Shown in pieces: positions 1-5,979 of a stretch of 8,999 nucleotides of DNA. The first letter of the stretch is position 1. Each line of letters begins with the position of its first letter. Made by a program: the position numbers and the translations under genes. The DNA is from Fidelibacterota bacterium UBA7303 (GTDB lineage Bacteria; Fidelibacterota; Marinisomatia; Marinisomatales; UBA1611): the NCBI GenBank assembly GCA_002471805.1, contig DKQR01000091.1, positions 1-8,999 on the forward strand, read 5' to 3'. The notes below the pieces were generated by a model that was given only the letters and a program-made list of their open reading frames with translations, was not told where the DNA came from and made no database searches.

Positions 1-80
1 ACAATCAAGAGAGAGACAGTGAATAAAATTCTGCTGCGCAGCTCTGGAATAACAAAAATACTCTGAATTTTATTGATCAT
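1..80 (-). CDS. secY: Preprotein translocase subunit SecY, N-terminal 26 codons (partial)
   Basis: An ATG at 80-78 overlaps the L15 TGA stop as ATGA. It opens a frame that stays open to the window edge: 26 full codons plus two bases. The peptide begins MINKIQSIFVIPELRSR and continues ILFTVSLLI. SecY proteins commonly begin with a short amphipathic segment ending in a PELR(K)R motif, followed by ILFTL.LLIVYR, the first membrane helix. The match and the position directly after rplO, where secY normally lies, make the assignment firm despite its short length. SecY is the membrane channel for protein export. The codons for residues 14-17 contain a 10-base palindrome at 33-42 that is simply coding sequence. 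Confidence 0.93.
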   Translation of the reverse strand, partial: MINKIQSIFVIPELRSRILFTVSLLI

Positions 81-514
81 TGTACCGTAACCGTACCACC
101 TGCTTTTTCAATTTTTTCTTTTGCTGAAGTACTGAATGCGCTTGCAGTGACTTCAAGTTTCATATTCAGTTCACCATCTCCAAGGATTTTTATCGGTTTT
201 AACGCCGAACGCACCAGCCCTTTTTGAAACATGATCTGGGCATCAATCTTTTCTATACCCAGGTCACCTAAAGCATTCAGATTTACTATTTGAAATTCTT
301 TTTTAAATATGTTGGTAAATCCCCGCCGCGGTAATCTGCGGGCCAGCGGCATTTGGCCGCCTTCAAACCAGGGCCGACGCTTAAATCCGCTGCGCTGTCC
401 TGCACCTTTGTCTCCTCGGCCGGCAGACTTGCCCAAACCAGACCCATGGCCGCGACCAACACGCTTACGGTTCTTGGTTGAACCCGGAACAGGCGTTAAG
501 GAATTCAATTTCAT
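77..514 (-). CDS. rplO: 50S ribosomal protein L15
   Basis: L15 is a late-assembling 50S protein with a long glycine- and arginine-rich N-terminal extension threading into 23S rRNA. The 145-residue product shows this clearly: RKRVGRGHGSGLGKSAGRG, then KGAGQRSGFKRRPWFEGGQM and PLARRLPRRGFTN. The C-terminal globular half ends EKIEKAGGTVTVQ, a family hallmark. The ATG start overlaps the L30 stop by four bases (ATGA). The upstream AGAAGAAG is only a weak binding site. Its own stop overlaps the secY start in the same way. Confidence 0.98.
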   Translation of the reverse strand: MKLNSLTPVPGSTKNRKRVGRGHGSGLGKSAGRGDKGAGQRSGFKRRPWFEGGQMPLARRLPRRGFTNIFKKEFQIVNLNALGDLGIEKIDAQIMFQKGLVRSALKPIKILGDGELNMKLEVTASAFSTSAKEKIEKAGGTVTVQ

Positions 515-702
515 ACTTCTTCTACTTTTAATAGAAAGGGTATCACATTGATCATACCGCGAATCACCGGTGAATCGGTTTTTTCAACAGTTTGATGTAT
601 TCTTTTTAGACCCAGGGCTTTCAAGGTTGCCTTTGCTTTGGGCTTATACCCAATGGGACTTTTGATTTGGGTCAATTTTATCGTTTTTTCTTTTTTCGCC
701 AT
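511..702 (-). CDS. rpmD: 50S ribosomal protein L30
   Basis: L30 is a small 50S protein, absent from some bacterial groups but present here. The 63-residue product has KTIKLTQIKSPIGYKPKAKA, then LGLKRIHQTVEKTDSPVIRG, and ends in the hydrophobic NVIPFLLKVEEV. These match the family in order and length. The start ATG shares one base with the S5 TAA stop (TAATG). GAGGT at 712-716 lies nine bases upstream. Its stop overlaps the rplO start as ATGA. Confidence 0.96.
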   Translation of the reverse strand: MAKKEKTIKLTQIKSPIGYKPKAKATLKALGLKRIHQTVEKTDSPVIRGMINVIPFLLKVEEV

Positions 703-1205
703 TAACCGAATACCTCGCCGATTGTAATACCGCGCTTATTGGCTATCGCTACAGCATCTTTCATACTAACCAATGCATCAACCGTCGCATGCACAAGATT
801 CATTGCGTTTTTTGAGCCGATTCGTTTTGTGAGTATATTATGAATACCCACCTGCTCCATAACAGCACGAACGGGGGAACTTGCAATGATTCCCGTTCCC
901 GGGGATGCCGGTTTCAGCATGATTCTGCTGGCGCCATGTTTTCCAATAATTTTATGGGGAATGGTCCCATTTACCAATGATACTTTAATAATATTTTGTT
1001 TCGCTGCCTCTTTACCTTTTTGAATCGCTGAGATCACTTCGTTTGCTTTACCGTGACCCACACCAATATGGCCTTTCCCATCCCCAACCACTACCAGCGC
1101 AGAAAACCTGAACCTTTTTCCGCGGGAGGTCACTTTTGCGGTACGGTTCACTTTTACCACCGTTTCTTCTTGCAAATCGAGTTCAGCTGGATTGATAATC
1201 GCCAA
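702..1205 (-). CDS. rpsE: 30S ribosomal protein S5, TTG start
   Basis: S5 lies near the decoding centre and mRNA entry and affects translational accuracy; changes in it give spectinomycin resistance in E. coli. I place the start at TTG (1205-1203), giving 167 residues beginning with initiator Met then AIINPAELDLQEETVVKVNR. This mirrors the usual start, in which a few residues precede the E-L-x-L-x-E motif. GAGGGAG at 1212-1218 ends six bases before the TTG. Nearby upstream ATGs (for example at 1250) lie inside rplR and would give a long unrelated N-terminus. The core has RFRFSALVVVGDGKGHIGVG, KIIGKHGASRIMLKPASPGTG, and the ending GITIGEVFG. Confidence 0.95.
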   Translation of the reverse strand: MAIINPAELDLQEETVVKVNRTAKVTSRGKRFRFSALVVVGDGKGHIGVGHGKANEVISAIQKGKEAAKQNIIKVSLVNGTIPHKIIGKHGASRIMLKPASPGTGIIASSPVRAVMEQVGIHNILTKRIGSKNAMNLVHATVDALVSMKDAVAIANKRGITIGEVFG

Positions 1206-1211
1206 ATCAAA

Positions 1212-1218
1212 CTCCCTC
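1212..1218 (-). promoter_or_regulatory. Ribosome binding site deciding the S5 TTG start
   Basis: On the minus strand this reads GAGGGAG, directly after the L18 TAA stop and six bases before TTG at 1205. It is among the best Shine-Dalgarno matches in the window and lies between the two genes. This position supports TTG, rather than an ATG inside rplR, as the start of rpsE. Confidence 0.8.
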
Positions 1219-1590
1219 TTAAAATTCCAAACCGCCTTCACGAGCCGCATCTGCGAATGCTTTAACACGGCCATGATAGGGGTATCCATTACGATCAAGC
1301 ACAACTCGAGTAATTTTTGCTTTTTTGGCTTTTTGAGCCATTGCTTCGCCAACGAGCCTGCTGACTTCTGTTTTATTTCCTGCTTTTTTCAAAGTAGCTT
1401 GTAATTCTTTATCCTTTGATGAGACTGCCACAAGTGTTTTTCCTTCGTGATCATTGATGATCTGAGCCATAAAATTTTTCAGGCTACGCGAGACCACAAG
1501 TCTGGGGCGTTCTGAATGCAGTCTTGATGTTTTTTTACTGCGGTTTTGCCTCCGTTCGTTGCGCCGGAGTACGGAACGATGCTTAGCCAT
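1219..1590 (-). CDS. rplR: 50S ribosomal protein L18
   Basis: L18 binds 5S rRNA together with L5 in the central protuberance. The 123-residue protein starts MAKHRSVLRRNERRQNRSKK, followed by RLHSERPRLVVSRSLKNFMAQII. It ends with the conserved DRNGYPYHGRVKAFADAAREGGLEF region. The ATG start overlaps the L6 TAA by one base, and a strong GGAGG at 1600-1604 sits nine bases upstream. Its basic N-terminus is the part that contacts 5S rRNA in known structures. Confidence 0.98.
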   Translation of the reverse strand: MAKHRSVLRRNERRQNRSKKTSRLHSERPRLVVSRSLKNFMAQIINDHEGKTLVAVSSKDKELQATLKKAGNKTEVSRLVGEAMAQKAKKAKITRVVLDRNGYPYHGRVKAFADAAREGGLEF

Positions 1591-2132
1591 TAACCAATAC
1601 CTCCAACAGTTTTACCCTGTTTTGAACGCACATATTCATTCCGGTAGCGGACCCCTTTGCCTTTATAGGGTTCAGGTTTTCTAAATGACCTGATTTTTGC
1701 TGCAACTGCTCCAACCAATTGTTTATCGATTCCTGACACTGTTAAAATATTGCGGTCAATGGTTATGGCAATACCCTCGGGCAGGTCGAAATAAATATCA
1801 TGGGAAAATCCCAGCTGAAGTTTCAGGCGGCTACCCTGTATGGTCGCCTGATACCCGACACCAATAATTTCAAGTTCCTTAACAAAACCTTCCGACACAC
1901 CCACAAGCAAATTATTGATCATCTGCCTGGTAGTGCCATGGAGAGCACGATGTTCGCGAATATCAGATGGACGTTCAACAGTGACCAGCCCGTCATTAGT
2001 AGTAATATTCATATCTTGATGGGCAGTGAACTCCTGGCTTCCTTTGGGTCCTGAAGCAGAAATGACTTGGCCATTCAGGTCAACGGATACACTCTCTGGG
2101 ATCGGGATCGGGTTTTTGCCAATTCTAGACAT
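1590..2132 (-). CDS. rplF: 50S ribosomal protein L6
   Basis: L6 is a two-domain 50S protein close to the sarcin-ricin loop. The chosen start is ATG at 2132, giving 180 residues that begin MSRIGKNPIPIPESV, as in the family. An open frame continues seven codons upstream from a GTG inside rpsH but is not needed. GAGGTG at 2144-2149 lies 11 bases before the ATG. Visible landmarks are ALHGTTRQMINNLLVGVSEG, LEIIGVGYQATIQGSRL and the C-terminal RKPEPYKGKGVRYRNEYVRS followed by KQGKTVGGIG. The terminal codons GGA GGT provide the Shine-Dalgarno sequence for rplR. Confidence 0.98.
   Translation of the reverse strand: MSRIGKNPIPIPESVSVDLNGQVISASGPKGSQEFTAHQDMNITTNDGLVTVERPSDIREHRALHGTTRQMINNLLVGVSEGFVKELEIIGVGYQATIQGSRLKLQLGFSHDIYFDLPEGIAITIDRNILTVSGIDKQLVGAVAAKIRSFRKPEPYKGKGVRYRNEYVRSKQGKTVGGIG
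1600..1604 (-). promoter_or_regulatory. Ribosome binding site for L18 within the L6 C-terminus
   Basis: The minus strand reads GGAGG, encoded by the Gly-Gly pair near the L6 C-terminus, nine bases before the rplR ATG at 1590. With the TAATG overlap this should give efficient reinitiation. Confidence 0.7.
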
Positions 2133-2137
2133 AACAG

Positions 2138-2539
2138 TTAATACACCTCGCACAAAATTTCACCGCCCACATTCAGCTTTTGCGCTGTTTTGTTGGAGAT
2201 CACACCCTTGGATGTAGACAGAATTGAAATTCCCAAACCATCCAGAACCCGGGGAATGTCCCCCGAGTTCACATAGACCCGCAAACCTGGGCGGCTGACC
2301 CGCTGCAGGCTGCCGATCACTGGTTTTCCCTGGTAATCATATTTCAAAAATACACGAATAGATTCTTTATTATTGTCATCCGTAATAAAAAAGAAATCAT
2401 CAATATAGTTCTCTTCTTTTAACACGAATGCTATTCTCTTTTTCATTTTACTGCTGGGTACATCTATCCAGCGCTTCTGAGCGGCAAGGCCGTTTCGGAT
2501 GCGGGTGAGAAAATCAGCGATAGGATCAGTCATTGCCAT
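2138..2539 (-). CDS. rpsH: 30S ribosomal protein S8
   Basis: S8 is a primary binder of the central domain of 16S rRNA, and in E. coli it represses the spc operon by binding near rplE. The 133-residue product starts MAMTDPIADFLTRIRNG. It has RVSRPGLRVYV in the middle and GISILSTSKGVISNKTAQ followed by GGEILCEVY at the end, all diagnostic. Two ATGs are possible, at 2539 and at 2533 (MTDPIAD). The first has AAGGA at 2549-2553 spaced nine bases, so I prefer it. The AAGGA overlaps the S14 stop codon (TAAGGA). The 12-base gap to S14 is one of the largest in the cluster. Confidence 0.97.
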   Translation of the reverse strand: MAMTDPIADFLTRIRNGLAAQKRWIDVPSSKMKKRIAFVLKEENYIDDFFFITDDNNKESIRVFLKYDYQGKPVIGSLQRVSRPGLRVYVNSGDIPRVLDGLGISILSTSKGVISNKTAQKLNVGGEILCEVY

Positions 2540-2551
2540 AGATTTTATTCC

Positions 2552-2737
2552 TTACCAGCTTGCTTTCGTCACACCGGGTATTTCACCCTTCAGCGCCAAC
2601 TCTCTAAAACAGATTCGACACAGGCCAAACCGCCTCAAGTACCCATGCGGACGGCCGCATTTGAAGCAGCGGTTCTTTTTCCGGGTTGAAAACTTTGCTT
2701 TGCATTTTGCTTTGTGAATTTTGGATTTCTTTGCCAT
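2552..2737 (-). CDS. rpsN: 30S ribosomal protein S14, zinc-binding type
   Basis: This 61-residue S14 has the short form with an intact zinc ribbon. The cysteines are C24 and C27 in NRCFKCGRPHG, and C40 and C43 in GLCRICFREL. S14 binds in the 30S head near S10 and S3. The C-terminus ELALKGEIPGVTKASW is the family signature. I chose the ATG at 2737, which overlaps the L5 stop as TAATG and has GAGG at 2745-2748, seven bases upstream. The longer frame starting inside L5 would add 24 unrelated residues. Some bacteria carry a second, zinc-independent S14 elsewhere; this copy is the zinc type. An extra Cys at position 12 lies outside the ribbon. Confidence 0.97.
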   Translation of the reverse strand: MAKKSKIHKAKCKAKFSTRKKNRCFKCGRPHGYLRRFGLCRICFRELALKGEIPGVTKASW

Positions 2738-3390
2738 TAGGCGGCCTCTTCCATTTCCTGTTTGATCGGTTTTTCCCGCAGCGGCAAACCCAGTCCTTTT
2801 AACAGCCAATAAGCTTCTTCATCAGTATTTGCCGTTGTAACAATGGTAACATTCAAGCCCCGAATGGATTCAATATGATCATAATTGATTTCTGTAAAAA
2901 TTATTTGCTCCTGGATTCCAAAATTATAATTCCCGCGTCCATCAAATGCTTTAAATGACAATCCCCTGAAATCCCTTGTTCTCGGCAAGGCGACCGCGAT
3001 AAGCCTGTCAAGAAATTCAAACATCTGATTTGCTCTCAAGGTTACTTTACAGCCCACGGGCCATCCTCTTCTTATTTTAAAATTCGAGATGTCTTTTTTG
3101 GCCAATGTAGTGATCGGTTTCTGACCCGTAATCTGGGATAATTCCGCAATAGCACTTTCCAGGCTTTTGTTATTGGTTTTCCCATCACCAACACCCATAT
3201 TGATTGAAATGGAAAATAGCTTTGGAACTTCCATGATATTGGCGTATTGAAACCGGCTTTTCAGATCGGGAATCACAGTTTCCTTATACAGAGTCTGCAA
3301 CCGGGGCTCGTACGCCGTCCGGGTAACTTTTTTCTTAGCCGCAGGAGTTTTTTTCACAGGTGCTTTTTTCGTTGTTTTTTTCTCAGCCAT
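2737..3390 (-). CDS. rplE: 50S ribosomal protein L5 with basic N-terminal extension
   Basis: L5 binds 5S rRNA in the central protuberance and contacts P-site tRNA. The core runs from about residue 27 (YEPRLQTLYKETVIPDL) through IMEVPKLFSISINMGVGD, GQKPITTLAKKDISNFKIRRG, DRLIAVALPRTRDFRGL, and the C-terminal LNVTIVTTANTDEEAYWLLKGLG, all typical. At 217 residues it exceeds the usual length of about 180. The first 26 residues, MAEKKTTKKAPVKKTPAAKK and the next six, are rich in Lys, Ala, Pro and Thr, with nine lysines and one arginine, and look disordered. The end also runs past the usual terminus with an acidic tail (KQEMEEAA). The start ATG is two bases from the L24 stop. GAGGAG lies 14 bases upstream, which is long. 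No ATG occurs between the extension and residue 53, so a shorter product would need GTG or TTG. Confidence 0.96.
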   Translation of the reverse strand: MAEKKTTKKAPVKKTPAAKKKVTRTAYEPRLQTLYKETVIPDLKSRFQYANIMEVPKLFSISINMGVGDGKTNNKSLESAIAELSQITGQKPITTLAKKDISNFKIRRGWPVGCKVTLRANQMFEFLDRLIAVALPRTRDFRGLSFKAFDGRGNYNFGIQEQIIFTEINYDHIESIRGLNVTIVTTANTDEEAYWLLKGLGLPLREKPIKQEMEEAA

Positions 3391-3392
3391 TT

Positions 3393-3701
3393 TTATGCTA
3401 CAATCTCCTCATTGGTTTTTTTTGAAACCCTAACCTTAGATCCATCATCGAGGATTTTATACCCAACACGGGTTGTCTGGCCACCGTGCACCACCATCAC
3501 ATTGGAGATATGAATGGCGGCTTCTTTTTCCACCATACCACCAGAAGGATTATTCTGACTGGGACGAGTAGCTTTTTTCATAAAATTGACACCTTCGATG
3601 ATAACACGATTTTTATCGGGAAAAACACGAAGGACCTTCCCCTCCATGCCTTTATGGTTCCCACTGGTAACACGAACAGTCATTTCTTTTTTGATGCGCA
3701 T
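3393..3701 (-). CDS. rplX: 50S ribosomal protein L24
   Basis: L24 is an assembly-initiating 50S protein with a KOW-type SH3 fold that binds the 5' region of 23S rRNA. The 102-residue product starts MRIKKEMTVRVTSGNHKGMEGKV; the GxHKGxxGKV box is the KOW motif. It continues with RVIIEGVNFMKKATRPSQNN and MVEKEAAIHISNVMVV, both conserved. An alternative ATG lies at residue 7, but the first ATG has a clear GGAGG at 3711-3715, nine bases upstream, and matches the usual MRIKK start. One base separates it from rplN. Confidence 0.98.
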   Translation of the reverse strand: MRIKKEMTVRVTSGNHKGMEGKVLRVFPDKNRVIIEGVNFMKKATRPSQNNPSGGMVEKEAAIHISNVMVVHGGQTTRVGYKILDDGSKVRVSKKTNEEIVA

Positions 3702-3702
3702 A

Positions 3703-4071
3703 TTATATTACCTCCGGCGCCATGGATATGATGCGCATATATCCACCTTCTCGCAATTCTCGGGCAACAGGCCCAAAAATACGTGTACCCCTGGGTTCAC
3801 CCTGTCCATCCAGGATGACTGCTGCATTTTCGTCAAACCGGATACTGCTACCGTCCCGTCTTTTGATTTCTTTGCGTGTACGAACCACAACAGCACGGCA
3901 AACATCCCCCTTTTTAACCATCCCCTCAGGGAGCGCTTTTTTTACCGTGATCACAATCTGATCACCAATTCTGGCATATTTTTTTCTAGAGCCGCCTAGA
4001 ACCTTAAAACACAGGACTTCCTTCGCTCCCGTATTATCGGCAATTCGCAATCTTGTTTCTGATTGTATCAT
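3703..4071 (-). CDS. rplN: 50S ribosomal protein L14
   Basis: L14 lies at the subunit interface, near helix 95 of 23S rRNA, and is the docking partner of the silencing factor RsfS. The 122-residue protein has the universal length and start: MIQSETRLRIADNTGAKEV. Later blocks are KKGDVCRAVVVRTRKEIKRRDG, IRFDENAAVILD and GTRIFGPVARELREGGYMRI. The start is ATG, seven bases after the S17 stop, with only a weak AGGT upstream. Its last codons (GCG CCG GAG GTA ATA TAA) contain the GGAGG for the following rplX gene. In E. coli this is the first gene of the spc operon, but here it is interior to one continuous unit. Confidence 0.98.
   Translation of the reverse strand: MIQSETRLRIADNTGAKEVLCFKVLGGSRKKYARIGDQIVITVKKALPEGMVKKGDVCRAVVVRTRKEIKRRDGSSIRFDENAAVILDGQGEPRGTRIFGPVARELREGGYMRIISMAPEVI
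3711..3715 (-). promoter_or_regulatory. Ribosome binding site for L24 within the L14 C-terminus
   Basis: The minus strand reads GGAGG, formed by the Pro-Glu-Val codons at the end of rplN, nine bases before the rplX ATG at 3701. It decides the L24 start in favour of the first ATG over the one at residue 7. Confidence 0.75.
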
Positions 4072-4078
4072 ATCCGAG

Positions 4079-4345
4079 TTAACCTATTTTGACAGCTTCT
4101 CTAATTATCTCGCTAATCTGCCACCGTTTCCGTTTACTCATAGGACGAATGGCTGTTATTTTAACTATATCACCATCTTTGGGTTTTAACGATGCTGCGT
4201 GGGCAAGATAATTCTTATATTGTTTAACCCGCTTGTGGTAAACCGGGTGGGCTATTTCCCGTGTAACTCTTACATTCACAGTGCTATCCATTTTGGCACT
4301 AATCACTTTTCCAACAAGAGATTGACGCTTTCTCATTTCACTCAT
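4079..4345 (-). CDS. rpsQ: 30S ribosomal protein S17
   Basis: S17 is an OB-fold primary binder of the 5' domain of 16S rRNA. The 88-residue protein has RKRQSLVGKVISAKMDSTV at the start, then HPVYHKRVKQYKNYLAHA, then a GDIVKITAIRPMSKRKRW motif, matching the family's GD.V.I.E.RPLSK.KRW box. The start is ATG, overlapping the L29 stop by four bases (ATGA, 4342-4345). AAGGAT at 4354-4359 lies eight bases upstream. In E. coli a promoter lies after this gene; here only seven bases separate it from rplN. Confidence 0.97.
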   Translation of the reverse strand: MSEMRKRQSLVGKVISAKMDSTVNVRVTREIAHPVYHKRVKQYKNYLAHAASLKPKDGDIVKITAIRPMSKRKRWQISEIIREAVKIG

Positions 4346-4560
4346 GCATTGTTATCCTTTGTACCGCGAATTCCAAGTTTATATTCATGTATTACTGTTT
4401 TGATCTGTGCGATCTCTTTCTTGGTTTTACCAATCATAGTCGCATCTTCCAATTGCTGGAGCGCTTGTTGAAATTTCAAATTCTGCAATGCATCCAGATT
4501 TTCATCCAATCTTGTTTTCAGCTCGATTTCATTCATTTCACGCAGCTGCCCAACTTTCAT
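4342..4560 (-). CDS. rpmC: 50S ribosomal protein L29
   Basis: L29 is a small two-helix protein near the tunnel exit, next to L23. The 72-residue product starts MKVGQLREMNEIELKTRLDE. It contains the diagnostic LKFQQALQQLED segment (usual form NLRFQLATGQLEN) and a second helix with KTKKEIAQIKTVIHEYKLGI. Its length is within the family's normal 60-75. The start ATG overlaps the L16 stop in TAATG, and CGGAG at 4570-4574 lies nine bases upstream within the last L16 codons. The next gene overlaps it by ATGA, so this short gene is probably coupled on both sides. Confidence 0.97.
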   Translation of the reverse strand: MKVGQLREMNEIELKTRLDENLDALQNLKFQQALQQLEDATMIGKTKKEIAQIKTVIHEYKLGIRGTKDNNA

Positions 4561-4973
4561 TATAGTGGTCTCCGTTCAACAAGTCTTGTTTTAATAGGTA
4601 GTTTATGACCGGCATCCCGAAAAGCCGCCTCTGCCTCTTCTCGATTCACGCCATCCACTTCAAACATGATTCTACCAGGTTTGACAACCGCAACCCAGTG
4701 ATCCGGCGCACCCTTTCCTTTTCCCATTCGCGTTTCCGCAGGTCGTTCGGTCACAGGTTTGTCTGGAAAGATACGGATCCACATTTTTCCGATTTTACGC
4801 ACTACTCTGGAAATCACAATACGAGATGCTTCAATCTGACGGGCTGTAACCCAGCCTGGCTCAATTGCTTTTAATCCATAAGAGCCGAACGACACCTTGT
4901 TCCCGCGCATGGCCATCCCGCGGCGATGCCCCCGGTGATGCCGTCTGAATTTTACTTTTTTAGGTTCTAGCAT
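4560..4973 (-). CDS. rplP: 50S ribosomal protein L16
   Basis: L16 lies near the A-site finger and organises the tRNA-binding architecture of the 50S. The 137-residue protein starts MLEPKKVKFRRHHRGHRRG, close to the common MLQPKRTKFRK start. It continues with GSYGLKAIEPGWVTARQIEA, MWIRIFPDKPVTERPAETRM, GKGKGAPDHWVAVVKPG and a C-terminus rich in Arg/Lys. All these are conserved blocks. The start is ATG, three bases after the S3 stop, with only a weak purine stretch upstream. Its TAA stop shares one base with the rpmC start (TAATG). Confidence 0.98.
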   Translation of the reverse strand: MLEPKKVKFRRHHRGHRRGMAMRGNKVSFGSYGLKAIEPGWVTARQIEASRIVISRVVRKIGKMWIRIFPDKPVTERPAETRMGKGKGAPDHWVAVVKPGRIMFEVDGVNREEAEAAFRDAGHKLPIKTRLVERRPL

Positions 4974-4976
4974 GAC

Positions 4977-5618
4977 TTACTTATTCTTCTGATCAAATTG
5001 GCCATTGCATATCCAAACCTTGATCCCGATTACTCCATAGGCTGTATGCGCTTCAGTTAATGCATAATCAATGTCTGCGCGGAGAGTATGCAGCGGAACA
5101 CTGCCATCCATAAATTTCTCACTGCGGGCAATTTCAACACCGCCTAGGCGGCCGGCAACATTGATACGAATCCCTTCTGCACCCATGCGCATGGTGGACT
5201 GTATGGTTTTATTCACAACCCGGCGATATGATATCTTCTTCTTCAATTGATGGGCAATATTTGCGCCAACCAGAGCGGCATCCATTTCCGGTCGCTTTAC
5301 TTCAGAGATATTTATCTGGGCGTCTTTGTTTCCGGTTAACTGCTTTAATTCTTTTTTTAAACGATTCACTTCTTCGCCTCCGCGGCCGATGACGATCCCG
5401 GGACGTGCTGTATATATAGTGACTGTAACCCGCTTTGATGTACGTGAGATTTCAACTTTGGAAATACCCGCATTGGGCAACCGATGCTGGATATATTTCC
5501 TGATTTTTAAATCTTCTTCCAATTCTGGAGAGAAATTATTATTTGGCGCATACCAATTCGACCGCCAATTTTTATTTACGCTTAATCTAAAACCTACCGG
5601 ATGTGTCTTCTGACCCAC
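4977..5618 (-). CDS. rpsC: 30S ribosomal protein S3
   Basis: S3 lines the mRNA entry tunnel with S4 and S5 and contributes to mRNA unwinding. The 213-residue product begins at GTG with Met-Gly-Gln-Lys-Thr-His-Pro-Val-Gly-Phe-Arg-Leu, the invariant family start, so the non-ATG start is well supported. GAGGT at 5624-5628 lies five bases upstream. The type II KH domain is visible with ARPGIVIGRGGEEVNRLKKEL around residues 72-92, GRGG being the GxxG loop. The C-terminal domain includes GRLGGVEIARSEKF and AYGVIGIKVWI. The tail after that is short (CNGQFDQKNK), whereas E. coli S3 has a longer basic tail. Confidence 0.98.
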   Translation of the reverse strand: MGQKTHPVGFRLSVNKNWRSNWYAPNNNFSPELEEDLKIRKYIQHRLPNAGISKVEISRTSKRVTVTIYTARPGIVIGRGGEEVNRLKKELKQLTGNKDAQINISEVKRPEMDAALVGANIAHQLKKKISYRRVVNKTIQSTMRMGAEGIRINVAGRLGGVEIARSEKFMDGSVPLHTLRADIDYALTEAHTAYGVIGIKVWICNGQFDQKNK

Positions 5619-5623
5619 AATCT

Positions 5624-5628
5624 ACCTC
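5624..5628 (-). promoter_or_regulatory. Ribosome binding site for the S3 GTG start
   Basis: The minus strand reads GAGGT, five bases before the GTG at 5618 and just inside the 11-base gap after rplV. It supports the non-ATG start of rpsC, which is also fixed by the conserved GQKTHP N-terminus. Confidence 0.75.
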
Positions 5629-5629
5629 A

Positions 5630-5974
5630 TTAATTATTATCGCTCACAACGATGGTAACATGACTGGTTGGACGGCGGCGGGGGGATACCCGGCCCATGG
5701 CGGATGCCCTGAACCGCTTCATGACCGGACCACCGTCAACAAATGCTTCTATTATATCAAAGGATTCAGGGTCCAGATTTGAATCCTCCGCCAGGTTCAT
5801 CAAATTTGACACTGCGGAACGCAATGTTTTTTCAATAACCACTGCCGCTTTTTCAGGAGAAAAATGTAATTGATTCAAGGCATCACCCACTTTTAACCCG
5901 CGAATGCTATCCAGTGTTTTTCGGATTTTATATGGTGACTGGTGCACATATCTTGCGATGGCTTTTGCTTCCAT
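5630..5974 (-). CDS. rplV: 50S ribosomal protein L22
   Basis: L22 reaches from the subunit surface into the exit tunnel through a long beta-hairpin, and mutations in that hairpin confer macrolide resistance in several bacteria. The body reads MEAKAIARYVHQSPYKIRK, then an alpha-helical middle, then the hairpin region FVDGGPVMKRFRASAMGR and the closing TSHVTIVVSDNN. I chose the ATG at 5974 (114 residues) because homologues usually begin MEAKAIARY. An in-frame GTG at 5980 would add two residues. That GTG is better placed relative to AGGAAG (5986-5991), with 5 rather than 11 bases of spacing, so either start may be used. Confidence 0.96.
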   Translation of the reverse strand: MEAKAIARYVHQSPYKIRKTLDSIRGLKVGDALNQLHFSPEKAAVVIEKTLRSAVSNLMNLAEDSNLDPESFDIIEAFVDGGPVMKRFRASAMGRVSPRRRPTSHVTIVVSDNN

Positions 5975-5979
5975 AACCA

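Noticed and set aside
22..74. Perfect 10-base inverted repeat (22-31 with 65-74), with a palindrome GCTGCGCAGC at 33-42, after rplO, resembling a terminator or regulatory hairpin.
   Set aside because: The stretch is the coding start of secY, the stem is AT-rich with a loop of about 33 bases, and no U-tract follows in the direction of transcription.
309..551. Plus-strand open frames opposite rplO and the other ribosomal genes.
   Set aside because: They are antisense shadows of highly conserved coding sequence, have no recognisable domains and break the single-strand layout.
702..1352. A 216-residue version of S5 starting inside rplR.
   Set aside because: Its first 49 residues do not resemble S5 and are out-of-frame L18 sequence; the TTG at 1205 with GAGGGAG fits better.
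2552..2809. An 85-residue S14 starting inside rplE.
   Set aside because: The 24 extra residues are out-of-frame L5 sequence; the ATG at 2737 has a good binding site and gives the standard 61-residue protein.
3345..3385. T-rich plus-strand tract that could be taken for a terminator.
   Set aside because: It is the complement of lysine codons in the L5 extension; there is no GC-rich hairpin next to it.
3708..3905. Minus-strand 65-residue open frame inside rplN.
   Set aside because: It is an alternative frame of L14, with no family resemblance and no binding site of note.
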